The notes under the pieces: generated by a model
Told to the model about the DNA's origin: nothing
The model's database searches: none
The model's input: the letters and a program-made list of their open reading frames with translations, nothing else
Shown here: positions 17,001-24,665 of the stretch, piece by piece
Position numbering within the stretch: the first letter of the stretch is position 1
Layout of the letters: each line of letters opens with the position of its first letter
Assembly: GCA_050014395.1 (NCBI GenBank)
Contig: JBEKDK010000003.1
Location: forward strand, 1 to 64,000
From: DASPOJ01 sp050014395
Lineage (GTDB): Bacteria; Acidobacteriota; Terriglobia; Acidiferrales; UBA7541
Length of the DNA stretch: 64,000 nt
Direction: 5' to 3'
Made by a program: the position numbers and the translations under genes

Positions 17001-17045
17001 GGGCCTGAGCGGTGCGCCTAAGCGCGGCGCTCAGGCCCATCTTGT
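17001..17045 (+). terminator. Intrinsic terminator after the small exported-protein gene
   Basis: An 11-bp perfect stem (17001-17011 pairs with 17028-17038), GC-rich, followed by ATCTTGTTTT. It lies 60 bases past the stop at 16940. An additional palindrome (16952-16960 with 16962-16970) lies between. serS ends convergently at 17095, so the hairpin may serve both strands. Confidence 0.75.
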
Positions 17046-17094
17046 TTTGCGTCAGATATTTTGGGACTGTGACTTGCTCGGACGTGCCGCCGGG

Positions 17095-18366
17095 CTAGCC
17101 CGCGGCGGGGATGCGGTCCGTGCCGAGGTAGGGGCGCAGGATTTCGGGGATGGCGATCGAGCCATCTTCCTGCTGATAATTTTCCACGAGCGCGATCCAA
17201 GTGCGTCCGACGGCGAGGCCTGAGCCGTTGAGCGTGTGCGCGAATTCACTTTTGCCGCCCTTGGGCTTGAAGCGGATGCCTGAGCGGCGCGCCTGAAACG
17301 CCTCGCAATTCGAGCACGAGGAAATCTCCATGTAATCGTTGGTGGAGGGCAGCCAGACTTCGATATCGTAAGTCTTGGCCGCGGCAAAGCCCATATCGCC
17401 GGCGCAGAGTTGAACGACGCGGTAATGCAGCCCCAGCTTTTGCAGCAATCCTTCGGCGTCCGCTACCAGCGATTCCAATTCCGCGTAGCTTTGATCCGGC
17501 CGCGTGAATTTGAACATCTCGACCTTTTGAAACTGATGTTGGCGCTTGATGCCGCGAGTATCGCGCCCTGCGGCGCCGGCTTCGGAGCGAAAACACGCGG
17601 TCCACGCGCAGAGCTTGATCGGCAGCGCATCGGCGTTCAGAGTTTCTTCGCGGTAGAAGCTGGTGAGTTCGACTTCCGACGTGGGCGTGAGCCACAGGTC
17701 GGTGCCTTCCAAATGGAACATATCGGCGGCGAACTTCGGCAATTGGCCGACGCCGGTGAGAGACGCGGTGTTCACGACGAACGGCGGCAATAGCTCGGTA
17801 TAACCGTTGGCCGCGTGCGTATCGAGGAAGAATGATGCGAGCGCGCGTTCCAGCCGCGCGCCCCATCCGCGATACACGGCGAAGCGCGCCCCAGCGATTT
17901 TCGCGGCGCGCGAAAGATCCAGAATGCCCGCGCCTTCGCCCACTTCCCAATGCGGGCGCGGTGTGAAGGCGAATTTTGGCGGCGCGCCCCAGCGGCGCAC
18001 TTCGATATTGGCGGAGGCGTCGTGGCCGGGAAGCACCGAACTGTGCTGCAGATTGGGAACGGTCAGCATGAAATCGGCCAGGCGCGCGTCGAGCACGGTG
18101 ACTTCTTCGTCGGCTATCTTGATTTCGTCGGCGACGCTTTTCATTTCGGCCAGCAGTGGCGCGGCGTCTTCCTTGGCTTGCTTGCGGCGCGCGATCTCTT
18201 CGCCGGTCTTGTTGCGCAAGGATTTCAGGCGCTCAACTCCGGTGATGCGCTCGCGCCGCTGGCGATCGAGTGCGCGGAATCCATCGAAATCGATCGAGGC
18301 GCCGCGGCGCGCGGCCATCTGCTCGAACTCGGCAAGGTGCTCGCGAAAATAGTGGAGATCATGCAT
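17095..18366 (-). CDS. serS: Serine--tRNA ligase
   Basis: A 423-residue class II synthetase charging tRNA-Ser. The N-terminal coiled-coil arm (about residues 25-105, with SLRNKTGEEIARRK) contacts the long variable arm of the tRNA. The catalytic core has motif 1 around YTELLPPFVVN, LWLTPTSEVELTSFY, motif 2 CFRSEAGAAGRDTRGIKRQHQFQKVE and motif 3 near GSGLAVGRTWIALVENYQ. The start at 18366 (MHDLHYFREH) matches the family; the frame from 18516 adds 50 unrelated residues. It is transcribed towards the terminator at 17001. Confidence 0.97.
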   Translation of the reverse strand: MHDLHYFREHLAEFEQMAARRGASIDFDGFRALDRQRRERITGVERLKSLRNKTGEEIARRKQAKEDAAPLLAEMKSVADEIKIADEEVTVLDARLADFMLTVPNLQHSSVLPGHDASANIEVRRWGAPPKFAFTPRPHWEVGEGAGILDLSRAAKIAGARFAVYRGWGARLERALASFFLDTHAANGYTELLPPFVVNTASLTGVGQLPKFAADMFHLEGTDLWLTPTSEVELTSFYREETLNADALPIKLCAWTACFRSEAGAAGRDTRGIKRQHQFQKVEMFKFTRPDQSYAELESLVADAEGLLQKLGLHYRVVQLCAGDMGFAAAKTYDIEVWLPSTNDYMEISSCSNCEAFQARRSGIRFKPKGGKSEFAHTLNGSGLAVGRTWIALVENYQQEDGSIAIPEILRPYLGTDRIPAAG

Positions 18367-18404
18367 GGTCAGAAAGCATAACCCAATTTCGGCGGTAGCG
18401 ACGA

Positions 18405-18761
18405 TCAGGTGCGTTGCAGATGTGTGTCCTGGAAACGGGTCGGGTACTTCAGGCCAAATCCTAGCAGGCGGTCCATGCCGATGTGCGCGGTCCAAATCAG
18501 CGCGTAGGGCAAACACTCCGGCCGCCGGCTGAGAATCGCGAAGGCGGCGAGCGCGATGGGTCCCGTGTATGTGTGGACGATGTTATAGAGACGCGCGCCG
18601 AAACCTACCGACAACGCATAACCCACCATCGAAATATCCGGCACCAAGAACAGCCACCCGAAGCGCGCCCAACCGCCGCCAACGTGGTGATAAAGAATCA
18701 CGCTGAGCGCGAGCACGACCGCGTCTTCGATTCGCAGAAGCACACCTGGTTTCGCAAGCAT
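18405..18761 (-). CDS. DUF4260 family small membrane protein
   Basis: A 118-residue protein with four hydrophobic segments. The pattern (LLRIEDAVVLALSVILYHHVGGGWARFGWLFLVPDISM, IVHTYTGPIA and the C-terminal ALIWTAHIGMDRLLGFGLKYP) matches the DUF4260 family as I remember it. The conserved His and Asp of TAHIGMDR lie in the last membrane-associated segment. No function is established for the family. It sits upstream of serS on the same strand, 38 bases away, and diverges from the cobalamin riboswitch. Confidence 0.8.
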   Translation of the reverse strand: MLAKPGVLLRIEDAVVLALSVILYHHVGGGWARFGWLFLVPDISMVGYALSVGFGARLYNIVHTYTGPIALAAFAILSRRPECLPYALIWTAHIGMDRLLGFGLKYPTRFQDTHLQRT

Positions 18762-18806
18762 CGGTGGATGCTATCACGCCGCGTTTTGGCGCGCATCGTT
18801 GACACG

Positions 18807-18835
18807 TTGACACTCGAACGGGCGCGAACTACACT
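18807..18835 (+). promoter_or_regulatory. Consensus promoter of the btuFCD riboswitch transcript
   Basis: TTGACA at 18807-18812 and TACACT at 18830-18835 are exactly 17 bases apart, and a second TTGACA lies at 18799-18804. Predicted transcription would begin near 18842, about a dozen bases before the riboswitch. Confidence 0.7.
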
Positions 18836-18853
18836 GGCTCGTCACAATCAGCA

Positions 18854-18944
18854 GACGTGGGTGCGGGGAAGGCCGTGAAAATCGGCCACGGTCCCGCCAC
18901 TGTAAGCGGCGCAATTGCCGCAAGTCAGGTTACCCGCCCGCGTC
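18854..18944 (+). ncRNA. Cobalamin riboswitch 1 (upstream of btuFCD)
   Basis: The conserved cobalamin aptamer elements occur in order. GGGGAAGGCCGTGAAAATCGGCC is the P3/P4 junction region, GGTCCCGCCACTGTAA follows, then a small hairpin GCGGCGCAATTGCCGC, then the B12-box-like AGTCAGGTTACCCGCC. The ends GACG-GGG and CCC-CGTC can form P1. The aptamer is short, about 91 bases. It binds cobalamin in the nascent RNA. The genes downstream encode B12 uptake, which fits repression by the vitamin. Confidence 0.93.
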
Positions 18945-18988
18945 ACCGTTGGTGCTGACACTCTTCGCGAGAAAGAGTGTGGCCTTGC

Positions 18989-19014
18989 GCCCCACTTTTT
19001 CGGTGGGGCTTTTT
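18989..19014 (+). terminator. Riboswitch 1 expression-platform terminator
   Basis: A GCCCCAC/GTGGGGC stem (18989-18995 with 19003-19009) is followed by five T, 45 bases after the aptamer and 20 bases before the btuF start. Another hairpin, ACACTCTT/AAGAGTGT (18958-18965 with 18973-18980), sits between aptamer and terminator and is a candidate for the switching element. The arrangement points to control by premature transcription termination. Confidence 0.8.
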
Positions 19015-19033
19015 GTTGGTGAAAGTGTTCTCG

Positions 19034-20065
19034 ATGAAATCACGGATCGATATGATCGAGCGGCGACAAACCATTTTTCGCACGTGTGTGGGCGTGTGGA
19101 TTGCTGCGGCCGCGGTGTGCGCGCTTGCGGCGCCGGCCAGGTGCGCCGTGCCGGCGGGTGGGCCGCCCGCGCAGATCGAAGTCACAGACGAAGTTGGCCG
19201 CACGGTCGAGGTCCCGCAGCCGGTGCGGCGCATCGTGTCGCTGGCGCCGAGTTTGACGGAGACGGTTTTTGCGCTCGACGCGGGAGATCGGTTGGTGGGC
19301 GACACCAGCGCCGACGATTTTCCCGCTGCAGCCAAGACCATCGCGCATGTGGGCGACTCACTCGCGCCGAGCTTGGAGGAAATCGTCGTACTACATCCTG
19401 ACTTGGTGCTGGCGACGAAAGACATGAATCGGCGCGAGACGGTGGAGGCGCTCGCGCGGCTGGGGCTGGCAGTTTACGTCACCGATCCGCTGTCGATTGA
19501 CGATGTGCTCCTGTCCACTTCGCACATTGCGCGTCTGATCGGCGCGGGCGATCGAGGCGATACGGTGGACCAAGAAATGCGCGTTCGCCTTTTCGACCTC
19601 ACGATGCGCCTAGCGAACATCCCCCCACGGCGAGTGCTGTTCGTGGTGTGGACCGAGCCATTGATTTCCATCGGCAAGCGCACGTTTCTGGCCGACGCGT
19701 TGGCTCATGCCGGGGCGCAGTCGGTAGTGGAGATCGCAGATGGCTGGCCGCAGATCAGTTTTGAATATGTCCTGAAACTTCAGCCCGACTATCTAGTCTT
19801 CGCCGGCTCGCTGGGAGATGCGAACGCTCCGCCGATTGAAGAGTTGTCCAAGCTGCCCGGTTGGCGTGATCTGGATGCCGTGCGCAACGGGAGGATCGCG
19901 ATCGTGTCCGACGCAATCGATCGGCCCGCTCCGCGAATGGTGGACGCCATTGAGCAGTTGGCACGCATGCTGCATCCCGAAGCATTCGCTGCCGGCGCGA
20001 CGGGCAACACAAGCGAGATCGCGCCCGCGCAAGGATCGGAGGTGTGCGCCACATGCGCCCGCTGA
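19034..20065 (+). CDS. btuF: Vitamin B12 ABC transporter substrate-binding protein (BtuF-like)
   Basis: A 343-residue periplasmic binding protein (helical-backbone type). A basic N-terminus and signal peptide end near ARCAVPAG. The mature part starts QIEVTDEVGRTVEVPQPVRRIVSLAPSLTETVFAL, the standard class III opening, then SLEEIVVLHPDLVLAT and, later, PDYLVFAG. It delivers corrinoid to BtuC. The ATG at 19034 is used; MIERRQ at 19052 is an alternative. An earlier GTG at 18977 is rejected because it would translate the terminator. It overlaps btuC by 13 bases. Cobalamin specificity comes mainly from the riboswitch; the fold alone also fits siderophore binders. Confidence 0.9.
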   Translation: MKSRIDMIERRQTIFRTCVGVWIAAAAVCALAAPARCAVPAGGPPAQIEVTDEVGRTVEVPQPVRRIVSLAPSLTETVFALDAGDRLVGDTSADDFPAAAKTIAHVGDSLAPSLEEIVVLHPDLVLATKDMNRRETVEALARLGLAVYVTDPLSIDDVLLSTSHIARLIGAGDRGDTVDQEMRVRLFDLTMRLANIPPRRVLFVVWTEPLISIGKRTFLADALAHAGAQSVVEIADGWPQISFEYVLKLQPDYLVFAGSLGDANAPPIEELSKLPGWRDLDAVRNGRIAIVSDAIDRPAPRMVDAIEQLARMLHPEAFAAGATGNTSEIAPAQGSEVCATCAR

Positions 20066-21072
20066 CGATGCGCCGCGTGGGCTGGGTGTGCGCCCTGCTC
20101 ACCGCGATTTTATTCGCCGTCTCGGTGATGGCGCTGAAGCTCGGCGCGGTGCCGATTTCGGTGAGCGATCTCGTCGTGAGCTTGGCGCGCGTGGCGATCG
20201 GCCGCAGCGCCCAACTGCCCAGCGATTACCGATTGATTGTTTTCGATTTGCGATTGCCGCGCATTTTGGCGGGCGCGCTGGTGGGCGCGGCGCTTTCGGT
20301 TGCCGGCGCTGGATACCAGGCGTTGCTGCGAAATCCGCTGGCCGATCCTTATGTCCTCGGAGTTTCAAGCGGCTCGGCGCTGGGCGCGATTTTGGCGTTG
20401 CAGTTGTTGCCGCAGGTTGTGCTGGCCACGCCGATTGGCGCGTTCATCGGCGCGATCCTAACCATCACCGCGGTTTATTACCTCGGGCGGCGCGAAGGGC
20501 AATTGGACAGCACGACGCTGCTGCTTGCGGGCATCATCACGGCGTCATTTCTTTCGGCGATCATCATGTTTTTGATGACCACGCTCGCAAGCCGCGATTT
20601 GCGCGGGATGGCGTTCTGGCTGATGGGCGATCTCTCGACTCCGCTGGCTCCCAGTTTGCGCTGGTTTTTCGTGGTCGCGCTGGTTGTTGGAATCGGCGCG
20701 ATTTACACCACGTCTGCGGATCTGAATTTGCTCGTCACCGGAGAGCGCGAGGCGATGCATTTGGGCGTGGACGTGACGCGGGTGAAGCTGGTGGTGTACG
20801 TCGCGGCGTCGGGACTCACCGCGCTGGCCGTTTCCGCCAGCGGAGCCATCGGCTACGTGGGGCTGCTGGTGCCGCACGTGATGCGCCTGCTGTTCGGCTC
20901 CGATTACCGGCTGCTGATTCCGGCGTCGGCGCTTGCCGGAGCCATCGGCGTGGTGCTGGCCGATACGCTGGCGCGCACGGTGGTCGCGCCGACGGAATTG
21001 CCGGTCGGAGCGATGACGGCGATCGCCGGCGCGCCGCTGTTCATTTTCTTGCTGCGGCGGAGCATGCGATGA
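20053..21072 (+). CDS. btuC: Vitamin B12 ABC transporter permease (FecCD family)
   Basis: A 339-residue permease with about ten membrane segments. The family signature LRLPRILAGALVGAALSVAGAGYQALLRNPLADPYVLGVSSGSALGA is near residues 75-120, GFVGLLVPH is seen as GYVGLLVPHVMR near the end, and ELPVGAMTAIAGAPLFIFLL closes it. The ATG at 20053 has CGGAGG ten bases upstream; GTG at 20044 is in frame but too close to that site. It overlaps btuF by 13 bases and btuD by four (ATGA), so the three are translationally linked. It forms the membrane channel of the BtuCDF importer. Confidence 0.93.
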   Translation: MRPLTMRRVGWVCALLTAILFAVSVMALKLGAVPISVSDLVVSLARVAIGRSAQLPSDYRLIVFDLRLPRILAGALVGAALSVAGAGYQALLRNPLADPYVLGVSSGSALGAILALQLLPQVVLATPIGAFIGAILTITAVYYLGRREGQLDSTTLLLAGIITASFLSAIIMFLMTTLASRDLRGMAFWLMGDLSTPLAPSLRWFFVVALVVGIGAIYTTSADLNLLVTGEREAMHLGVDVTRVKLVVYVAASGLTALAVSASGAIGYVGLLVPHVMRLLFGSDYRLLIPASALAGAIGVVLADTLARTVVAPTELPVGAMTAIAGAPLFIFLLRRSMR

Positions 21073-21977
21073 GCGCGTCGGGTACGAGCACAATGCAAGG
21101 CCAAGACACGCGCGGGCGTGCGGACGATACCGCGCGCCTTGCGGTGGAGCAGGCCAGCTACGCCTACTCGCCCACGCGGCGGCAGATTCCGACGTTCACG
21201 CTCACCGCCACGAGTTTTCAGGCGCGGCAGCGCGAACTCGTGGCGATCCTCGGACCGAACGCCAGCGGAAAATCGACGCTGCTGCAGATGATCGCCGGAT
21301 CGCTTGCGCCGCTTTCGGGGCGCGTGTTGCTTGACGGAATCGAGATTCGCTCGCTCGACGCGCGCACGCGCGCGCAGCGCATCGCCGTGGTGCAGCAGCA
21401 TGCGCCGCTGGTGTTTCCCGCACGCGCGGGCGAATTCGTGCTGCAGGGGCGCCACCCGTACGGGCGCAAATTGCATTTGCCCAACAGCGAAGACGTGAAC
21501 TTGGCGCGCAACGCATTGGCGCAAGTCGGCGCGGAGCATCTGGCCGATCGCCGCATGGACCAGCTTTCGGGCGGCGAAAAGCAGCGCATCATTTTGGCGC
21601 GCGCGCTGGCGCAGCAGCCGCTGCTGCTGTTGCTCGATGAGCCGACGCTGCATCTGGACATCGGCGCGCAAGTCGAACTGCTCGAGCGGCTGCGCCGGCT
21701 CGCGGAGGAAAATCGCTACACCGTAATCGTCGTCACACACGAACTGGCATTGGCCGCCGAATTCGCCGATCAGGTTGTCCTGCTGCATCAGGGGAAATGC
21801 TTGCGCGTCGGGACGCCTGCGGCGGTGTATCAGCGAGATTTGCTCGAGCAAGTTTTTGAGGCGCCGCTCGAAGTCGAAGCGGGACCCGCGGGCCGGCCGC
21901 GCGTGAGTTTGCGCTCGCGCCCCGCGGGTTCCATTGGACTCGAGAGCGGCGAGCGAACGCGAGGTCGATCGACGTAA
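21069..21977 (+). CDS. btuD: Vitamin B12 ABC transporter ATP-binding protein
   Basis: A 302-residue ABC ATPase. Walker A is GPNASGKST, the Q-loop is AVVQQHAPL, the signature LSGGEKQR, Walker B LLLLLDEPT, the D-loop HLDI and the switch His in VVTHE. About 30 extra residues precede the domain, and a Pro/Arg-rich tail follows residue 260. The start ATG overlaps the btuC stop. The open frame extends far upstream inside btuC, but that part is a shadow. It powers corrinoid import with BtuC and BtuF. Confidence 0.94.
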   Translation: MSASGTSTMQGQDTRGRADDTARLAVEQASYAYSPTRRQIPTFTLTATSFQARQRELVAILGPNASGKSTLLQMIAGSLAPLSGRVLLDGIEIRSLDARTRAQRIAVVQQHAPLVFPARAGEFVLQGRHPYGRKLHLPNSEDVNLARNALAQVGAEHLADRRMDQLSGGEKQRIILARALAQQPLLLLLDEPTLHLDIGAQVELLERLRRLAEENRYTVIVVTHELALAAEFADQVVLLHQGKCLRVGTPAAVYQRDLLEQVFEAPLEVEAGPAGRPRVSLRSRPAGSIGLESGERTRGRST

Positions 21978-22070
21978 TCGATCGGGCAAACGCTCGATTC
22001 ACCCGGAGCTTGGCGCACGCGGCGATCAAAAGTAATTCGCCGCGGCGCCGGCTCCGGCCACACAAACCGC

Positions 22071-22222
22071 GGACTCCGCGCCCGGGAAGACGGTGAAATG
22101 CCGTCGCCGCCGCGCGACTGTAAAGCGGAGTGCACTGCGCGTGAGCCACTGTCTCGTGACGCAATCGGGATGGGAAGGCCGCGCGCGTGAGGTGCCGCTG
22201 AGCCAGGATACCGGCGGAGTCC
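22071..22222 (+). ncRNA. Cobalamin riboswitch 2 (upstream of the BtuB-like receptor)
   Basis: P1 is a perfect 9-bp helix, GGACTCCGC at 22071-22079 with GCGGAGTCC at 22214-22222. Inside it are GGGAAGACGGTGAAATGCCGTC, GCCGCGCGACTGTAA and the B12 box GAGCCAGGATACCGGC, in the order of the cobalamin family. It is longer (152 bases) than riboswitch 1 because of an extra arm at about 22125-22195. It precedes the outer-membrane receptor, the classic btuB position. Confidence 0.94.
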
Positions 22223-22270
22223 GCAAGCCGAGAAAGCCGGAAACGATCCCGGTTGCCGGCCAACCTTCAA

Positions 22271-22289
22271 CTCCTGCGCGAGGCAGGAG
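22271..22289 (+). promoter_or_regulatory. Ribosome-binding-site hairpin of the BtuB-like receptor gene
   Basis: CTCCTGC (22271-22277) pairs perfectly with GCAGGAG (22283-22289) around a five-base loop. The 3' strand contains the AGGAG ribosome binding site of the ATG at 22301. Unlike riboswitch 1, no T-tailed terminator is present, so ligand control is probably at translation initiation. A second hairpin, GGTTG/CAACC at about 22252-22266, may take part in switching. Confidence 0.65.
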
Positions 22290-22300
22290 AAGGGGATCCG

Positions 22301-24586
22301 ATGAGACTCCGAAATTTCGCTCCGCTGTTCTTAGCCGTCGCAGCATTTTTGCCGCACGCATTGTTCGCGCAGGCGCCGAGTTCCACGCCGGCCGCGAAGC
22401 CCACCGCATCTTCCGGGGCGGCGATTGAAGGAACCGTTTTCGATCCCTCCGGGCAAATCGTAGTAAGCGCGAAAGTGAATCTGATCGAGTCTTTGGTCGC
22501 GATCGCGGAAACTCGCACCGACGCGCAGGGCTGTTATCGTTTTGAAGGGCTGCGCGACGGAACTTTTACGGTGGTGGCGAATTCGCCGGGGTTTAGCGAG
22601 CTATCCGCCGAAATTGAATTGAGGGGAGGCGAAACGCACACGACGGATTTGCACCTGAAGTTGAGCGCGGTGCAGGACAAAGTCGTCGTGTCCGCTTCGC
22701 TCGGCGGCGCGCTTGCGCCGCAGCTTGGCTCTACCGTCAGCGTGGTGAGCCAAGAAGAAATCGAAAATCGGGGCGCGCAAAGTGTGTACGACGCGCTGAG
22801 CAACGTGCCCGGCTTAGCGCTCGCTCAAGCGGGTGAACGCGGCGCCGAGTCCAGTGCCTTCATCCGCGGCGGCGATTCCAATTACAACCTGGTGATGATC
22901 AATGGAATTCCGCTGAACGATTTTGGCGGCGGCTTCAATCTTTCGCCGCTGCCGGTGGACGGAGTGGAAAGCGTGGAGGTCACGCGCGGGCCGCAGAGCG
23001 CTCTCTATGGCGAAGACGCAGTTGCCGGCGTAATTGACGTGATCAGCGATTCCGGCGAAGGCGCTCCGCATTTCACCTTCCTCAGCGAAGGCGGCAGCAA
23101 TGAAACTTTGCGCCTTGCGACCGGCGGCGCCGGTTCCGAGGGCGGCTTCAACTGGGCCTACGATCTTGCGCGCTTCAGCGATCGCGGTCCGGTGATCGAC
23201 GACAACTATCGAAATCAAACATCGCTCATCACCCTTGGTTATTCACGCAGCCCGCGCCGCCGCTTTGAAATTCATTTCTTTGGTGACAGCGGCGCGGACG
23301 CGAGTCCAGGGCCGTACGGTTCTGACCCGGATGGACTGTTTCCCGGAATCGCCGCATCGGCATCGAGTTTGCGGCAAGATCTTTTCGGCTATCAGGCGAA
23401 TTACACCGAGCAGTTCTCGAATTGGTTTCGGCAGGTCACGACCGTCAGCACTTCCACCGATAATTACACGTATTTTTCCCAGTACGGCGATGAGAACACT
23501 TACAACCTGCACGTGGTGGCCAAAACGCAAAGCGAAATCACTTTTTCGCCGAAGGATGTTTTCATCGCCGGCTTTGAATTCGACCACGAGCGATTTCAGG
23601 ACACATACGTTGACGACGCCGACGGCAATCCATTCGATTTGCCGCGCGATACATACGCGTTCTTCGCCGAAGATCGCTGGAATCCCGGCTCGCGATGGTT
23701 TTTCACTGCCGGTTTGCGCGTGGATAACATTCGCACGGGCACCCTGCCGCTAGACCCTGAAATTCCCGCGGCTTCAATCACTCAGGTGGACCCGCGAGTT
23801 TCCGTCGCCTATATTGCGCGGCAATCCAGCAACAGCTTCGCCGGCGCCACGCGAATTCACGGCAGCTTTGGCACGGGTATTCGCCCGCCGAACGGATTCG
23901 AGCTTGATGGTACGAACCCGAACCTAAAGCCGGAGAAAAGCACCAGCTTCGATGCCGGCGTCGAGCAGAATGTTCTTGATGGCAAGGCTGTGCTTGACGT
24001 CACGTACTTCTACAATCGCTTTACGGACCAGATCGTATTTGTGGGAGGCACCACGCTCAGCACGTTCACTTACGCGAATATTGCGAACTCGCGGGCCGAT
24101 GGAATCGAAAGCAGCGTGCGGCTGCGGCCCACGCGGTCGATCGAGTTGACGATGAATTACACGTGGCTGAATTCCTCCATTCTGGCGCTGGACAACGCGA
24201 GCGAGCCGCTGGTTCCGTTTGTGGTTGGCGAGCCTCTGACTCGCCGTCCGCGAAATCTGGGCGGTTTCGATTTCAGTTGGCGCCATCGCCGGTTGATGCT
24301 CAATGCAAACGCCGTGGTGCACGGCGCGGATCTCGACGTCGAGCCCAACTATGGAACGTACGCTTGCGAGCTGGATATGCAGTGTTTGTTTGAAAATAGA
24401 GGCTTCGTGGATTTGAACGGCGGTTTCGCTTACCAAATGCCGCGTGGCGTGGAAATTTACGGGCGCTTGAACAATTTGCTCGATCGGAAGTACGAGGAGG
24501 CGTTCGGTTACCCGGCGCTCCATCTGAATTTCCTGACCGGCATCAAGTTCAACATTCCCGGGGAGCACGCGCACGCAAGTCCCTGA
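22301..24586 (+). CDS. TonB-dependent receptor, BtuB-like (cobalamin)
   Basis: A 761-residue outer-membrane receptor. After a signal peptide (ending near LFAQA) comes a carboxypeptidase-regulatory-like beta domain (about 40-125: AIEGTVFDPSGQIV...GCYRFEGLRDGTFTV). The plug follows (SVVSQEEIENRGAQSVYDALSNVPGLAL, RGGDSNYNLVMINGIPLNDFGG, VEVTRGPQSALYGEDAVAGVIDV), then the 22-strand barrel ending in LRGL-like VEIYGRLNNLLDRKYEEAFGYPA. It takes corrinoids across the outer membrane using TonB energy. The start at 22301 has AGGAG upstream within the hairpin. Substrate is assigned from riboswitch 2. The extra N-terminal domain is typical of SusC-like and acidobacterial receptors and absent from E. coli BtuB. 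Confidence 0.9.
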   Translation: MRLRNFAPLFLAVAAFLPHALFAQAPSSTPAAKPTASSGAAIEGTVFDPSGQIVVSAKVNLIESLVAIAETRTDAQGCYRFEGLRDGTFTVVANSPGFSELSAEIELRGGETHTTDLHLKLSAVQDKVVVSASLGGALAPQLGSTVSVVSQEEIENRGAQSVYDALSNVPGLALAQAGERGAESSAFIRGGDSNYNLVMINGIPLNDFGGGFNLSPLPVDGVESVEVTRGPQSALYGEDAVAGVIDVISDSGEGAPHFTFLSEGGSNETLRLATGGAGSEGGFNWAYDLARFSDRGPVIDDNYRNQTSLITLGYSRSPRRRFEIHFFGDSGADASPGPYGSDPDGLFPGIAASASSLRQDLFGYQANYTEQFSNWFRQVTTVSTSTDNYTYFSQYGDENTYNLHVVAKTQSEITFSPKDVFIAGFEFDHERFQDTYVDDADGNPFDLPRDTYAFFAEDRWNPGSRWFFTAGLRVDNIRTGTLPLDPEIPAASITQVDPRVSVAYIARQSSNSFAGATRIHGSFGTGIRPPNGFELDGTNPNLKPEKSTSFDAGVEQNVLDGKAVLDVTYFYNRFTDQIVFVGGTTLSTFTYANIANSRADGIESSVRLRPTRSIELTMNYTWLNSSILALDNASEPLVPFVVGEPLTRRPRNLGGFDFSWRHRRLMLNANAVVHGADLDVEPNYGTYACELDMQCLFENRGFVDLNGGFAYQMPRGVEIYGRLNNLLDRKYEEAFGYPALHLNFLTGIKFNIPGEHAHASP

Positions 24587-24648
24587 GCCGTGCGTCGCGC
24601 AGCGCGGAGCGCCTGGGCCAACCGTTCGAGAGATGCCATGGGCGATGC

Positions 24649-24654
24649 TATAAT
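24649..24654 (+). promoter_or_regulatory. TATAAT box just upstream of gatB
   Basis: A perfect TATAAT ends 11 bases before the gatB ATG, so transcription from it would give a leader of only a few bases. No clear -35 is present and no purine-rich ribosome binding site precedes the ATG. Confidence 0.4.
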
Positions 24655-24665
24655 CCAAGATTCCC

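Noticed and set aside
18977..19033. Longer btuF N-terminus from GTG at 18977
   Set aside because: This stretch is the riboswitch terminator; the translated residues are not signal-like.
19818..21068. Long upstream extension of the btuD frame
   Set aside because: It runs through btuF and btuC in another frame. The ATG at 21069 overlaps the btuC stop, and the ABC domain begins soon after it.
20904..21989. 361-codon minus-strand open frame opposite btuC/btuD
   Set aside because: Antisense to intact Walker and signature motifs; Arg/Gln/His-rich shadow.
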